Part shown: positions 45,668 to 57,696 of the stretch, piece by piece
Layout of the letters: each line of letters opens with the position of its first letter
How positions within the stretch are numbered: the first letter of the stretch is position 1
Source: Heliopora coerulea
Lineage: Eukaryota; Cnidaria; Anthozoa; Scleralcyonacea; Helioporidae
NCBI GenBank assembly: GCA_030142905.1
Contig: JASJOG010000057.1
Span: 434,501-498,500, forward strand
Length of the DNA: 64,000 nt
Direction: 5' to 3'
Made by a program: the position numbers and the translations under genes
Notes under the pieces: model-generated
Databases searched by the model: none
What the model was told of the DNA's origin: nothing
Seen by the model: only the letters and a program-made list of their open reading frames with translations

Positions 45668-46400
45668 ATGAACGCGATACAAGAAGAGGATTTGGAAATG
45701 GATAACGGTGGGCATAATGGTCGGTTACGAAGGGATATTTTACGACAAAGCTATGATTCGGATGATATGCTGCAAATGAAACACAACGTCCAACGTGCTC
45801 TGAGAGGCGCGCGACGGAAAATACACGACTTACGGAGCGAGGTAGACCGAAAGTAAGTCGGACTTCAATGTGGTTAAACACACACATAATTAATTTAACG
45901 TTTTTAAGCTGCCACCATTAGTTTTTCACGTTAGTTTTGTTCACGTGGTAACTTGAGTTATCGTTGCTTTTGTGATACTTAAGGTGAAATTCACAGTAAA
46001 TTCCTCGGTTGTCACTGTTAGAATAAATATTGGTCCTTTCGATTAGGAACCACTAATTTTTCTCCTTTATGTAATTAAAGCGCGTGCACTTCTCTCTGAT
46101 ATTCGCTAATTCTTTAAGACGTAATAGATGTTTTTTTACATATTAAGAGTATTCATTCGGGATTATATCAACTAGTACTAACTTTGTTGTCAATCCTCAA
46201 ATGGGACATGAGGTTTCAAGTCATCCATTCTTGGACCATGCTTGAACTTAAAACCGCTTGCTCTCTCTTCAATACCACGGCGTGGTTATATCCTGATCAG
46301 TAAAAGTTGCTATTGGTATTTTGAATAACCAAACGTAAATTTTATCTGGTGGATAACTCGCTATCATATGTCATATATATATATATATATATATGACATA

Positions 46401-46456
<56 letters not shown>

Positions 46457-49400
46457 CTACAGACGGAACCATTTCGGCCTACTGGGCCTCATCATATATG
46501 GCACAGTATATAACGGCCATATGTTAAGGTAATACAAATATTATTGTGTATAGTATTTTGAAGGTCAGTTTCCTTGCAAATATGAAATGAACCATCAAAC
46601 CTATCCATCCTTTTAAAGGGACGAAGTAATACAACAGGAGAGATCTTGCTATGAAGCAACAGACACAAGTACAGCTTGTGACATCTATGACACGTCAAGA
46701 TACAGTCCAAGGAGACTCAAAAGCAGTCCAAATAATACATTCCAAGAAAGCCCCAAGAACACCGAAGACTTGCTCCATGAGGAGCTAACTGTGTTAGATG
46801 GCCTCAATGATCGACTGATGGAGAAGCTAGCCCGTACTGAATCAAAATTGGAGTCAGCTCAGTTACATAAGGATGAGATCCGTTTAGAAACTGAAGCAAA
46901 AATTGCAGCTCGAGGTGCAGGTTAGTGTTAAGGTATCAGGTCTATATAATTGTATATTATGTATATTTAAAGCAATTTTAATTGGTATTGGTAACTATGA
47001 AATACATGAAAATCCTTAAAGAACAACATTGAGATTTTCAGGATTATGAATCTATGAAGACTTACTTATTTCCAAGGTTGTGGAAGCTAAAGGCTAGTGT
47101 AAACCTGGACTTAGACACTTTATTTACTGATTTCATCTTTTTTTATTGGTCAGCACTTGTGGACAAGATTTACAAAGCTCAGAAAGAGCGTGATGCAGCA
47201 GTCTTGTCAAGATTAAGACTGGCCAATGAAGAGCGAGATGAGGTGTTAGCACGGATGAAGAGACTGGAGCATGAACAACAAGGGTCAGTAGTGTGGCTGG
47301 AAATTTTCTAAAGGAGGAAACTTTACAAAAATAATGGGTGTGTCCATAATGGCTATTTGATGTAATGATTTTAGCCCAAAAATAATCACTCCAGATCTTC
47401 TTACTGGTATTTTGACTTTGTTGTAAGAAATCTGAACAATTAATAGGCAATTCTGTGTGATCTCCAGTACCAGCCGACAATTTGAAGAAATATAAGATAA
47501 AACAGATAAGATAAATCAGTCTGTCTGATGATGTCTTCGAAATAAAGATGAAATATCATGCAAATGCCATAATTGTCTTGATTTTAGTCAAATCTTGAGT
47601 TTTCAAGATGACTTTGATATTCGGAGTCTGTTTTATCTTATATTTCTGTGTGATTTAATTTTTAGGAATCACTAACCACCCAAAGAAGTCATAATTTTTC
47701 AAAATATATAACATCTTTGAGGTCCAGTAGGGTCAGTCTCACCAATCCCCTCTTGCAAAAGATGTAACAATGGTGGGTTTAGAAAACTCTTTTTGTAGAA
47801 ACTTGCTGGAAAATGGAATAACTGAAACATTTCTGGAGAGGATCCTGGATGGAACCTCAGCAAATTTGGGGGCAATATGTTGTAAAGATTCAAAGGGAGA
47901 GTATCTCTGTGGAAATTGATAATGGTTGATGATCACATTTTGCATCAAGTTGGGATGGACTTTGGAGTGGCTAGAAGTTTTTTAGAGGGGGATGGGGACT
48001 CACAGGCTGGTCCAGGAGTTAAAACAGTTCAACTCAACTTTTTCAGCATTTTAATTTCATTTATTATTCTTTGATAGATTTGATTCTGGAGTTGATTCTG
48101 TCTATGATGATGAGAATCCAGAAGTGGTAATATTGAGAATCTCTACCCTAGTTTGGTTTCTTTAGTTAATAAGCTTGTTGTTTTGTGTCTACTGCTGTAA
48201 GATAATGTGGAGTAACCAGTTCTTGGTCATGATGTATGCTTTGGTTGCATGCTTACTTTCACCACATTAAAACCTTGACATGTGGAACTCTCCATTATCT
48301 TCTGAAGTACCTAATCAATTTAAAAAGCTGAGTCAGTTGCAATTGACTTCTGATGCACAATATTTTTGGACATGTGCAAATTATAAAGTTGATATTAATA
48401 ACCTTGTCAATAAATTATGGACATAAATATTCATTAACCCTCTCTCTGATAAGACATCTGTGGAAAGATTAGTGTCCTTGGTTCACTTTCCAAGTTCATG
48501 TACCTTAACTGTTGAGGATCTTGTAGGTTACGAATAGATTAAAGGTGTGTGTCTGTAAAGACTTCAATAAACTTTCCTGAATTTACAAGATTAATATGAA
48601 AGTACATGCAGTGATGTTGTATATTGTGATGTTTGTTTCTTTAAAATGTAGAGCATGAAGCAGCTGTTTCATGGGATAATGAATGCAGAGACTGGTGCCA
48701 GCATAGATAAACAAGGTGATCTTATAGTGACCCAGTTAAAGAAACGGTCCAAGTCCAAACATAAAATGGCAGCTGAAGAAATTCAAGCCTTAATTGAGGA
48801 GAGGGATGATGCTCTTCAAAAGGTAGGAAAGACTTGATGATCATTTCTTTCCTGGCTGGATTAGGTTTTTGTTATTTTACTCTCACACCAGACTGTTTTA
48901 CTCTGGCTAACATCAGATGATTTTACTTGCCAAGAAGAGAGGCCAAACCAGGAAAGGGTTAAGCCTGCTGAATTTAAATATGGCAAGTGCTAAGTTTTGT
49001 TTTATTTGATAATACCAGCTTGTGTCAATGACAATCCAACTTCTTTACTGGTCAAAAATCACTGCTGTTTGTCAAATTACTTAGGGGAGAAGCTGTTCTA
49101 CTGCTGATTAGCATTTCCCTTTGCTTTGACATGGTTTTATATTATAACACTTGAATCTGCTGGTCCAGAATAAGCAGAGTTTCATGTTGCTTTCTGTCAC
49201 ACCAGGTCAGATCACTTGAAAAAGAGGTGGAGTCATTACAGAGGGAAAAAGAGCTTATACGAAATCAATACAAGTTTGCAGAAAAAACCAGAATTAAATC
49301 AGGACAGGTTGGTTTTTACTATTTGGCTAGACATTCTGTATGACAGCATGGTAGCTGTAAAAAAAGCTATTGTATGAAAGTAATTATTTTTTTTTTTTGA

Positions 49401-51453
49401 AATCAATTTAATTTGGCATCTTACATTTGTTTTACCTTTTCAAAATATTCATTCAAGAAAAGGGCTAGATTAGGATAAAGGTTTTCTTACCAGTGCATCT
49501 GTGAGTCTGCTTGACCACTTATCTATCTATTTGTCTGTAAATCAGAATGTCTGTCTGTCCGCCTGAGCATTTTTGTGTCTGCCTGCCCATTTGCATGTCT
49601 GCTTGCAACCATTTATTTTACATGCCATCTATTAACATTCACTTGCTTGAATTTATAGGCTCAATTAATGGCTGCCCAACAGGATCGAGATCAGTCATCA
49701 CAAAGAGTGAAAGAGTTGGAAGATGAACTTCAAAATATTAGAATTTACTACAGGTAAGTTATTAAAGCAGTCCTGATGGAAGTGATTCAGGGTTTACTGT
49801 TACAAAAGGAAAAGGGAAAACATGTGTTGAGGAGTTGAATGACATGAGCTTTTCCCATATAGTCTGCCCCATGAACTGATGTTGTGATTTGTGTTGTGTC
49901 TAATTCTTTTGGGTTAAGACCTTCAGCATATTGGTGATACTGTATGAACCAGATTGGTATTCTGAGGGTGGACTTCTGGAATAGTTGATTATCATGTAAA
50001 TGGTTACATCTGCAGTAGCAATGCATGATTTGGGAACACTTTGAGTTTATTTTGACTTTGTTCAAGGTACGGTAGTGAATAACTTAGGAACATCCACTTA
50101 CATTTCTTGACTAGTGTTGTTCTCTGTAATAGCTGTCAACTGCCTGAATCACCTGATTAAAAATTTGCAGTAAAAGTAGCAAAATTTTGGATGACCTTGA
50201 ATGTGAGCTGTGGGTATAACTAACAATAGCTCCTTCCTTGCATAAACAGCTATGGTGTTTGTGACCTCTTAACCTTTTCCTGCTTGAATTTTTTCCCTTT
50301 TTGTTCAATGTTTCTTATACTTTTTTATTTTCTTTTTCATTTGTTTGATTGTAATTTGTTGTTGTACAACTGAATGCAGGAAATTGTTAATTATGTGACT
50401 ATAACTCACTTTTCTTTTGTTATTTTATTCCAGTCTCCACAGATCTCTGTCTCAAGAACAGACTTTGAGAGATCAATTTAATGCCACTATGGATACTTTT
50501 GAATCAAAACTTCATGAAAGGGACAATGAACTTCAACTAGCTCAAAATAATACCAAAGAGCTGATTGCTCGTCTACATGCTCTATCACGAGAAAAAGAGT
50601 TGATTGGTGCCCAGCTCACTGAAGCTATTAACTCTCAAAGAAAAGAAAAAGAGAGAGCTGACAAGTAAGAAATGATCATTTTCACCAGATAGGCTAAACC
50701 ATTCTATTAATTTACTTCTCAAATGATTAATAATTCATGAGGAGAACAGACAAAGAGATTCAGCATTGAGACGTAGTTTGGAAGTGTGATCTTAATTATA
50801 GTAAAACTTTCACAACTTTAAACCAGATTTTCTGTTTAATTACCTATTCTTTTGAGAAGCCATATCATACACTTTAAAGTCATTTTTGATTTGATTTCCA
50901 AACACTGTAAAGAGGGTGGGAAAGCTCAGATATTGCCTCATTTTCATACTCACTTATCCACGTTTGCAAATGAGATCAAACACACCTTAGTTCTGGTGTG
51001 TGATGTATTACTTCAACATTTTTTTTCAAAATGTGTATATCAATAATCACTCAGTTATTAGATGTCACAATTTTTAGTAATGTTGGATGGTTTGAGATTC
51101 CAATTGTTCATGCAAGCAACTGTCAAGCCCAGCCATAGTTATGTGCAATTCGTAGCTCTGGCATGTGAGATTTTCCTTTAAGAGCACAATTCCTACTTAC
51201 AATTGGTTCCCAAATGTTGCAGTATAGTCCTGATGACTCTTGATAGTAAATTGTTTGGATCATGGGATGATCAGCTGTATGGGACAGCTATGTCATATCA
51301 GTCAACCTTTGCATGTTGCAGTAATTCTTACTGTGCATTTATGCTTGTTGTTGAAGCTTGTTTTATCTTTTTCTTTTTATTTTCTTCAGGCTAGAAAGAT
51401 TGGTAACAGTGTTAAGAAAACGCATCACAAATGCAGAGAACCAAAGTATCTAA
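45668..51453 (+). CDS. MIPOL1: Mirror-image polydactyly 1 protein orthologue (coiled-coil), complete
   Basis: Ten exons: 45668-45852, 46619-46920, 47154-47283, 48078-48126, 48652-48822, 49206-49307, 49659-49753, 50434-50664 and 51390-51453 with consistent phases (nine junction-checked coding exons; any tenth would be non-coding), giving 442 residues, the same length as human MIPOL1. Signatures shared with MIPOL1: TEAKIAARGAALVDKIYKAQ, KERDAAVLSRLRLANEERDE, the region AAEEIQALIEERDDAL, RIYYSLHRSLSQEQTLRDQF, and the C-terminal LERLVTVLRKRI. Nearly the whole protein after residue 100 is coiled coil. In vertebrates MIPOL1 is a cytoplasmic/nuclear coiled-coil protein linked to limb development and tumour suppression; its molecular role is poorly known. 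ATG 45668 is the first ATG in this frame after the GC-richer flank. A poly(A) signal AATAAA lies at 51464, 11 bp after the stop codon TAA. Confidence 0.92.
46367..46455. repeat. Palindromic (AT)n microsatellite
   Basis: 'atcatatgtcatatat' and its inverse 'atatatgacatatgat' surround a short (AT)n, then a longer (AT)n follows. In MIPOL1 intron 1. Confidence 0.9.
48848..48962. mobile_element. TTAA MITE copy with duplicated core
   Basis: Two tandem core units ('ttttactctcacaccagact' and 'ttttactctggctaacatca') and a GGAAAGGGTTAA end. In MIPOL1 intron 5. Confidence 0.65.
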
Positions 51454-53353
51454 ATCACATGTAAATAAATATTAATAATATTTGTATCAAATAGTTTTAA
51501 CTTTTGTAGCAAAATAGAAGCATATAAGTAAAGAATTTATGAAACAGATTTGTAGCAACTGTCATTCTCTTTCAACACCTCTTCCTGTTTCTTGTTTCTT
51601 TCTGAGTTTACATTAAACATAAAAAGTGCTTTGAGGTTATGAAAATGACCCAGAGAGTGAAAAATATGGACAGTTAATTTAAGAGATAATGATTTGTTTA
51701 ATTTTCTCAATTTAAGTTATACATTTAATCTCGGCAGTGTTTCAGTGAAGTCATATCCCATTGCATGATAACTTGTGTGTCATTAGTTCACTAATAGTAG
51801 AAGTCCTAAGTTTGTTGGCAATAATTTAATCCTGTGCTGTGTAGATTACACATTAAGTCCTCTATCTGACTTAAAGGCATATGCACAATTTTGCTCAATG
51901 CTGTCCATGATCACCATTCTAACACTATGAATAATTTCTTCACCTTCACACATTTTATTCAGTTGATTTCATTCCTTAATTTCTGATTTGGTTGAATTTC
52001 TGAAGTTGTGCATTTAGTAATCTGCATTTTTGACCCACATTGCAAGTACCCTGAGTAAACATTGTTGAAGATGGTTCTTGAAACATTGATTTGAATAAGC
52101 AAAGTTTGACTAAACTAATATCTTTCTTTTTCTGTCTTATTTATTTTCTTCCACTTCATTTCATTATGCTTTGTTCATTCATCCATCCATGAATTGGATT
52201 GATTACATGGTTTCCCCCATTTCTCCTGCATTTGCTTTTGTATCTCTTTTTTTTTCTGCATATTTCTCATCTGACCAGTTACTTCTTTTCTGTGTCTTTT
52301 TCATCTAATGCTGTCAAATGTCAGGTTGGTTGTATGGTGACATTGCCAAAATAACACCACTGAGTGAACTGCCTTGATGATTTGACTTGCTGTATTAACT
52401 CACAAATTTGCCATAATTGAGATGGTTGTCATTCTTTCATGGCAAGAGCTCTCCCTTGAGGAGTAAAATTGTCTGGTGTTGGCCCAAGTAAAATAGTAGA
52501 AGTCTTATCTCACTGAGAATGAGTTAATTGAGATGGCTGTAAGAACAATGCCCTCTGGAATTTAAAAACATGAAAAAGGTAGCTCAACCATCACCTGTAG
52601 AAGTAATATCCAATGATGTCCTCTCCTGCTATCCAACTATTGGTTGTCGACAGAGGCCCCACATCTGTACTAGAATTAGGTATCAAAAGCATTTGTTCAG
52701 AATTAAAACAGCATAAGGATAGAGGTTGGAGTTTTAGAGAACTGCATTAATGTCTGAACTTGTTGAAAGCTGGAGTTATAAAATGTAATATCACCATTTA
52801 TCAGGGTTTAGTGTATGGTAAGACCATCAAGATTTGAATCTTTTCTGGTTGGATTTGTCTTTTATTATTTTACACTGGCTAATGCCAGATGGTTTTACCC
52901 ATCAAGAGGAGAGACCTTGCTGGAAAAGTGCTATAGTTATGTCAATTAAGAGCATACTTTTTTAGTTGAAGTGGTTCAATTATATTGTAAAAAGGGTTTT
53001 CTAGTTATTTTATAACCTGTTGTAGTTTGATCACCAGACACAACTGAGAAACTAGACTGACATTTTAGGGAATTTAATTAAATCTTAGATTAAGTCATGG
53101 TTGAGAGTTCTAACCCATGACAAGATTGGTTAATCAGACAAAATGCATGTAGTTAACTTCGTTCAGCGCTCTGCAGAAGCCTGGAGCGAGTTGTCCGCGA
53201 AATTGGAAATTTTGCCGCCATAACGCTGTTTGCTTTTATCACCTCACAGTTCGTTGAACAGTTGTGTACCCATCGTGAGCTGTCGTGTCACTGCTCAATT
53301 TTACTTTCTTTGAGTGAATGCAGGATTGCTGGAAGCGTTCTGGCTGATCAATA
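51454..53353. other. Intergenic between MIPOL1 and RPA2
   Basis: AT-rich, with two degenerate TTAA MITEs (52430-52527 and 52838-52932). The last 200 bp before RPA2 become GC-richer and promoter-like. I see no gene. Confidence 0.65.
53190..53225 (+). promoter_or_regulatory. E2F-like site in the RPA2 promoter region
   Basis: CGCGAAA at 53196-53202 matches the E2F core, followed by 'ttttgccgccat' with a YY1/E2F-like half site. It lies about 155 bp upstream of the RPA2 ATG. RPA genes are known E2F targets in animals; site function here is inferred. Confidence 0.45.
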
Positions 53354-56300
53354 ATGAACTGGTACGGTGATGGTGAGTATTTTTGTGTTGTAGTCGACAT
53401 CTCCAGCAATTACAGGCTCTGTGGCAATTTATACAGTGAGCGTTCAGCAAACGTATCAAGGTCGTCTTTCTTTTGGATAAACTTTTTCACTGAGTGAAAG
53501 TTTAGTTTCGGTTTAATTTGATATCCAAGGTTTTGAATAGCGACAAAATGATTCGTGTAATTATCTTTTCTCTGATTAGAATGCTTTCGTTTTGCTTTGT
53601 ATGCGGTTTTAGAGAGTTCATGAGGAGACAATGTGCTGAATAACTTTGTTTTCGTCTGGGGACATATTACTACGGTTTTTTCCAGGAAAGACTGCTGATC
53701 TGTTATGTAAACTTTCTCTTGAACTGGCCATGAATTAGTGCGACCTTGCAAAATGTTACCAGCTGGGGCCAAGTCTGGCCAACTGTACCTAGTTCCTCTG
53801 GCTTCCTTTGAGCCTCCAGGGCCAGCAATGGAAATTCTATTGTGTTTTGTGGGTAAACACCTGCTCAATGAATGTGCTTCACATGTACAGGGATATGAAT
53901 GTTAGTTATTAAAAAATAGATCATCTTAATGACTTGACCCAAAGATAGCTTGTATATTCTAAAAACCCATTGAAACGTGAATTAGGGTGGCTGAGTACGT
54001 CTAGTTAAAGTATGATTAAGTTGCACATTATTTTCTTTTTAAGGAAACCAGTTTGTGGACAACAAGGTAATGAAGTATCTATAACCTGCATGTATAGTTT
54101 GTGTGATCAAGTCATAACAGAATACCCAGATCTGTAGTTCTTGTTGTGGCCTTTCATATATACTTCTATGCATAATGGGGATAACATAGAATAATAAATG
54201 GCCAACAATTTGAGGAAATACAGTTAGAACAGATTCCCAAAAATGTCATTCTTCTAATTCATGTAACAGAGAATGGACAAAAAGTAATGTGCTAATATAT
54301 CAACTCTATTTCAGGGTTATCATCAAACCAAAAAAAATTTTAGACCAGATGCTGAAACTGAGTCAATTATATTACCACATTTCTTTTTGTCTAATTTTTT
54401 ACTTGAATTGAAGTTAAGAATGAGGTTTTCTGGAACATATTTTATTTTTGTGGAATATATTATGTTTTATACATAATATTTGGTTCTATATTAATGATAA
54501 CGTATAATTATTTACAATAATATGAAATATAGTACACTGGTAATTGTAAATTATATGTTTATAATGATTTTTACAAGGTACTTCAAATTCCATGTTGTTT
54601 TCATTTGACTGATGGATCATTTGTTTATAGATGTCAACTATTTTGTTTTTCAGCCAATGGGAAGTGGTGGTTTTGCCAGCCCAGGAGGTTTTATGGCAAA
54701 CACAAGTTTTGATTCTCCATCAATGTCTGAAGACCATGAGGTACTGTTTAAGGTTTTTAGAAGACAAATATCATCAAAACATTTTGCCACAAAGTGCTGA
54801 ATCCATACATAATTCAATGAACAGTAATTATTTGGAAATTCAGTTAAGAAAAGCTTCTAAAATCTTAGATTAAGCCATTCACAGCAGGATTTCTCCCTTT
54901 GATGTGCAAAATCACCTTGCACTAGCCATGGTAAAATAATAACAGATTGATTCTGCCCATACAGACTAAGTGAGTGTTTGTAGGTCTTATTCAAAAGACT
55001 ATTATTAAACCAAATATGAGTGTGTAATATGATATTTTCTTCATTTTTATCCTTTTGTATCTAATTTATTAGAGAGAAAGGACAAGAAATGCTATGGTTC
55101 CTATTACTGCAGCACTTCTAAATAATGCTACCTATAACTTGAATGAAGATGTCTGTGAAATGGATGGGGTTAAACTTCACCAGGTTAGTTCTTGTTCTAG
55201 AAAAAAAATTGAAAATGTTGATTTCATTACTTTCACTTTGAAGGGTTAGGTAAGCAAAGGGACTGTGTGAAAGAAGGTTTGAGATAAAGTCCAGCATGTT
55301 TTTTTTCTGTGGTGGTGGTGAAGAACAGGCTAAATTCAAAAATTATGTGAAAAAGCACTTCATGCAGAAACTGCACCCAAAAATTCTAAAAAGCAGTTGG
55401 TTTGGCACTGTCATCTGTTCAAATTGTGTACAGGGTTATGCTCTGTCTGCATTCAAAAATTGTTTAACAAAGTATGTGTGGCACTAGGTACAATTCACAT
55501 TATAAACAGAGTATCGTGTTGAGTTTGCTACCATGTATAAATCTGTCCTATTTTAATAACAGGTTACATTTGTTGGAATTGTCAGCAAAATAAATGAGAA
55601 TGCAACACACATGGCATATGAAATTGATGACTTGACTGGTCCTCCTATTAGTGTGAAGAGGTGGATGAATAAAGATGTGAGTTCATACGCAATGGGCTTT
55701 GCCCCATGCAACCTGTGTGGCATATTAACTGTTATAGCGTATGGCAAAAATAAACACAACACTTGTTATTTGTTTAGGAACACGAGGAGGAATACAAACG
55801 ATTGCAATTTAGGTATGTTAGTCCATCACAGTTATGTTTTCATATTTCAAACCTTGACTAACCAGTCTAATCAACACTAGCATTACTAATTTACTATTAC
55901 TGCTTACTAGTACTTAGATAAGGTGTCTGTTCATAATGGATGATCCCGTCAGCTTGCCAAGCTGTTTTCCTGGGAGGTCTAGTAAGGGCCACCCCTCATG
56001 GGTCCAGTGTTACTACAGGAGGAAACTGGAGTACCTGGTGAAAATTTGCTATGCTTGGTAGAGTCAAACTGGACAACACTCTTCTCACATGTGACCACGG
56101 TAACTTTAATCAGAAAACTGCACAGGGTTGGAACTGAACCCTTGCCACATGTGAGACACAAGCTGACTGACACCAAATAGGTTACTAGGTGGCAGGTGTG
56201 TGATCAATGAACTAGCTGGCTTGTTGACCTGGTAACTGACTGCTCTCAGCTAATTCAGTTGGTTAAATGACTAGTCTACTGACTGATTACCTGACTCAGT

Positions 56301-57026
56301 GAAGGGCTGTCCTAAAGGCTAACTGTCATGAATTCCACTATTGTGCATAGACACTTTCAGTTAACTAAGCTACTGAATGATAGGCTGGCTTGATCATCTG
56401 TGAGTGTTTTTGTATCTTTCATTGTTGTTAGTCAACCTGCCTTTTTTGCATAGGAAATTGTTTTGTTAGGGAAGTTGTGTAATCTTTTCTTTATATCCTC
56501 AGGGAAGATACCTATGTGCGTGTCTACGGCTTTATTAAAGTTGATGAGAGAAAGCAAAAGACCATCTGTGCTTTTAGTATAAATCGAGTGGTTGACTTCA
56601 ACGAGATAACCTATCACCATTTATCAGTTATTCATGCAAAATTATCTTTGCAGAAGGTATGGCATTGCAAAATAACAACATATAACATGATTATTATAAG
56701 TGTTGGTACCTCTTCTAGTTGCTGAAAATGAACAGATCAGTTTGAGCCAGGCAAAATAAAACTTTCATTTACATATTTATTTGTTTATTTATTTATTTAT
56801 TTATTTACCAGGCAGCAGCTAATGAAATCTCACCTCAGACTGGAGGTAGAATGCAATTTGGGAGTAACAGTTTCTCTGGCCAAGGAGAATTTGGGCAAAG
56901 CATTGATGGCAGTGGGATGTCCAGAATTCAATATCAGGTATGTGGCTGGCACTTTGCAACTGATATCACTTGCACACGAACACAAAACAAGATTCAGAAT
57001 TTGGTTTCACTTGACATACGTTGGCA

Positions 57027-57057
<31 letters not shown>

Positions 57058-57696
57058 ACGAACGAACGAACGAACGAACGCGCGAAAAAATTAAGCGAAT
57101 GAACGGAGGGAGGGAGCGACAGGCGGATGAAGGAAAGGAGGAAGGAACGGACAAAGAAACGAAAAAATGAATGGAAAAAGGGAAAGGAAGGGAGGAAAAG
57201 AAAGCGAAGGAGGAGGAGAATAAAGGAACCCAAAATACACCTACGTATGGATAATTTAACGACAAACAGTAAAACAAAAGCTCTTGCTTTCAAACTACAT
57301 GCGGTAGTTTCTGCTGTCGCCACAATCAATCCGCACGCAAGGCGTGTGTGAGATTTTTCACTCCCCACTTACAGTCTTATTTTCTAAAGTGACGTCTAGA
57401 GAACTTATGCTCCGAAATTATTAACATTTTCTTTCTTCCAGGTCCTGGAAATCATCAGTAGCGCCAACTCCACCGAAGGAATGGGGATGAATCAAATAAG
57501 ACAAAGATTACGTGGAACTCCCGAGCCAGACATACGGTATGGCTAATTTCTGGTGGTGGTCTTTACCCTTTGCTAAACAAGATTAAATAGTTTTGTGTCA
57601 CGTTATTTTCTCAGGGATGCTGTGGAGTTCCTTAGCAATGAAGGACACATTTACTCAACGATCGATGACGATCATTTCCGATCGACAAATGCATAA
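53354..57696 (+). CDS. RPA2: Replication protein A 32-kDa subunit, complete
   Basis: Ten exons: 53354-53372, 54044-54066, 54654-54740, 55073-55183, 55563-55676, 55778-55812, 56503-56656, 56812-56937, 57442-57536 and 57615-57696, giving 281 residues (human 270). RPA is the heterotrimeric single-strand DNA binder of replication and repair. Parts: a Gly/Ser-rich N-terminus (1-43) corresponding to the phosphorylated region; an OB fold (about 44-181) with [34 protein letters not shown] and [12 protein letters not shown]; a linker; and a C-terminal winged helix (about 224-281) ending [17 protein letters not shown], which in RPA2 docks repair proteins. The first exon has only 19 coding nt (MNWYGD..), matching the short first exon of animal RPA2. 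The acceptor of exon 8 is built from a (TTTA)n repeat. A possible poly(A) signal is at 58362. Confidence 0.95.
53410..53868 (-). CDS. Uncharacterised antisense open frame in RPA2 intron 1
   Basis: A 152-codon minus-strand frame with a protein-like composition (segments such as [29 protein letters not shown] and [14 protein letters not shown]; Lys-rich C-terminal half), ending in TAA at 53410. It has no ATG anywhere: the first in-frame start-like codon is TTG, and a stop (TAA) lies just upstream. So it would have to be a terminal exon of a spliced gene (possible acceptor near 53857-53885) or a fossil. I do not recognise a family. It overlaps no RPA2 exon. Confidence 0.35.
   Translation of the reverse strand: MSRCLPTKHNRISIAGPGGSKEARGTRYSWPDLAPAGNILQGRTNSWPVQEKVYITDQQSFLEKTVVICPQTKTKLFSTLSPHELSKTAYKAKRKHSNQRKDNYTNHFVAIQNLGYQIKPKLNFHSVKKFIQKKDDLDTFAERSLYKLPQSL
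55930..56160 (-). repeat. tRNA-derived SINE-like repeat, copy c
   Basis: Inverse orientation of the family at 36258: '..ggtccagtgttactacagga', 'actggagtacctggtg' and 'gtcaaactggacaacactct'. A B-box-like GGTTCAGTTCC (minus, 56140-56130) lies at its promoter end. In RPA2 intron 6. Confidence 0.65.
56766..56810 (+). repeat. (TTTA)n microsatellite forming the exon 8 polypyrimidine tract of RPA2
   Basis: TTTA tandem units run to within a few bases of the acceptor 'ttaccag' at 56811, so the repeat supplies the polypyrimidine tract. Confidence 0.8.
57030..57235 (+). repeat. (GAAC)n microsatellite and purine-rich tail
   Basis: About 12 perfect GAAC units (57033-57080), then an A/G-rich stretch 'ggagggagggagc..ggaaaggaaggg'. 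In RPA2 intron 8. Confidence 0.85.

Noticed and set aside
47520..47560. 'CTGATGA..GAAA' in the MIPOL1 intron as a possible hammerhead
   Set aside because: Only seven bases separate the two core boxes and they do not pair.
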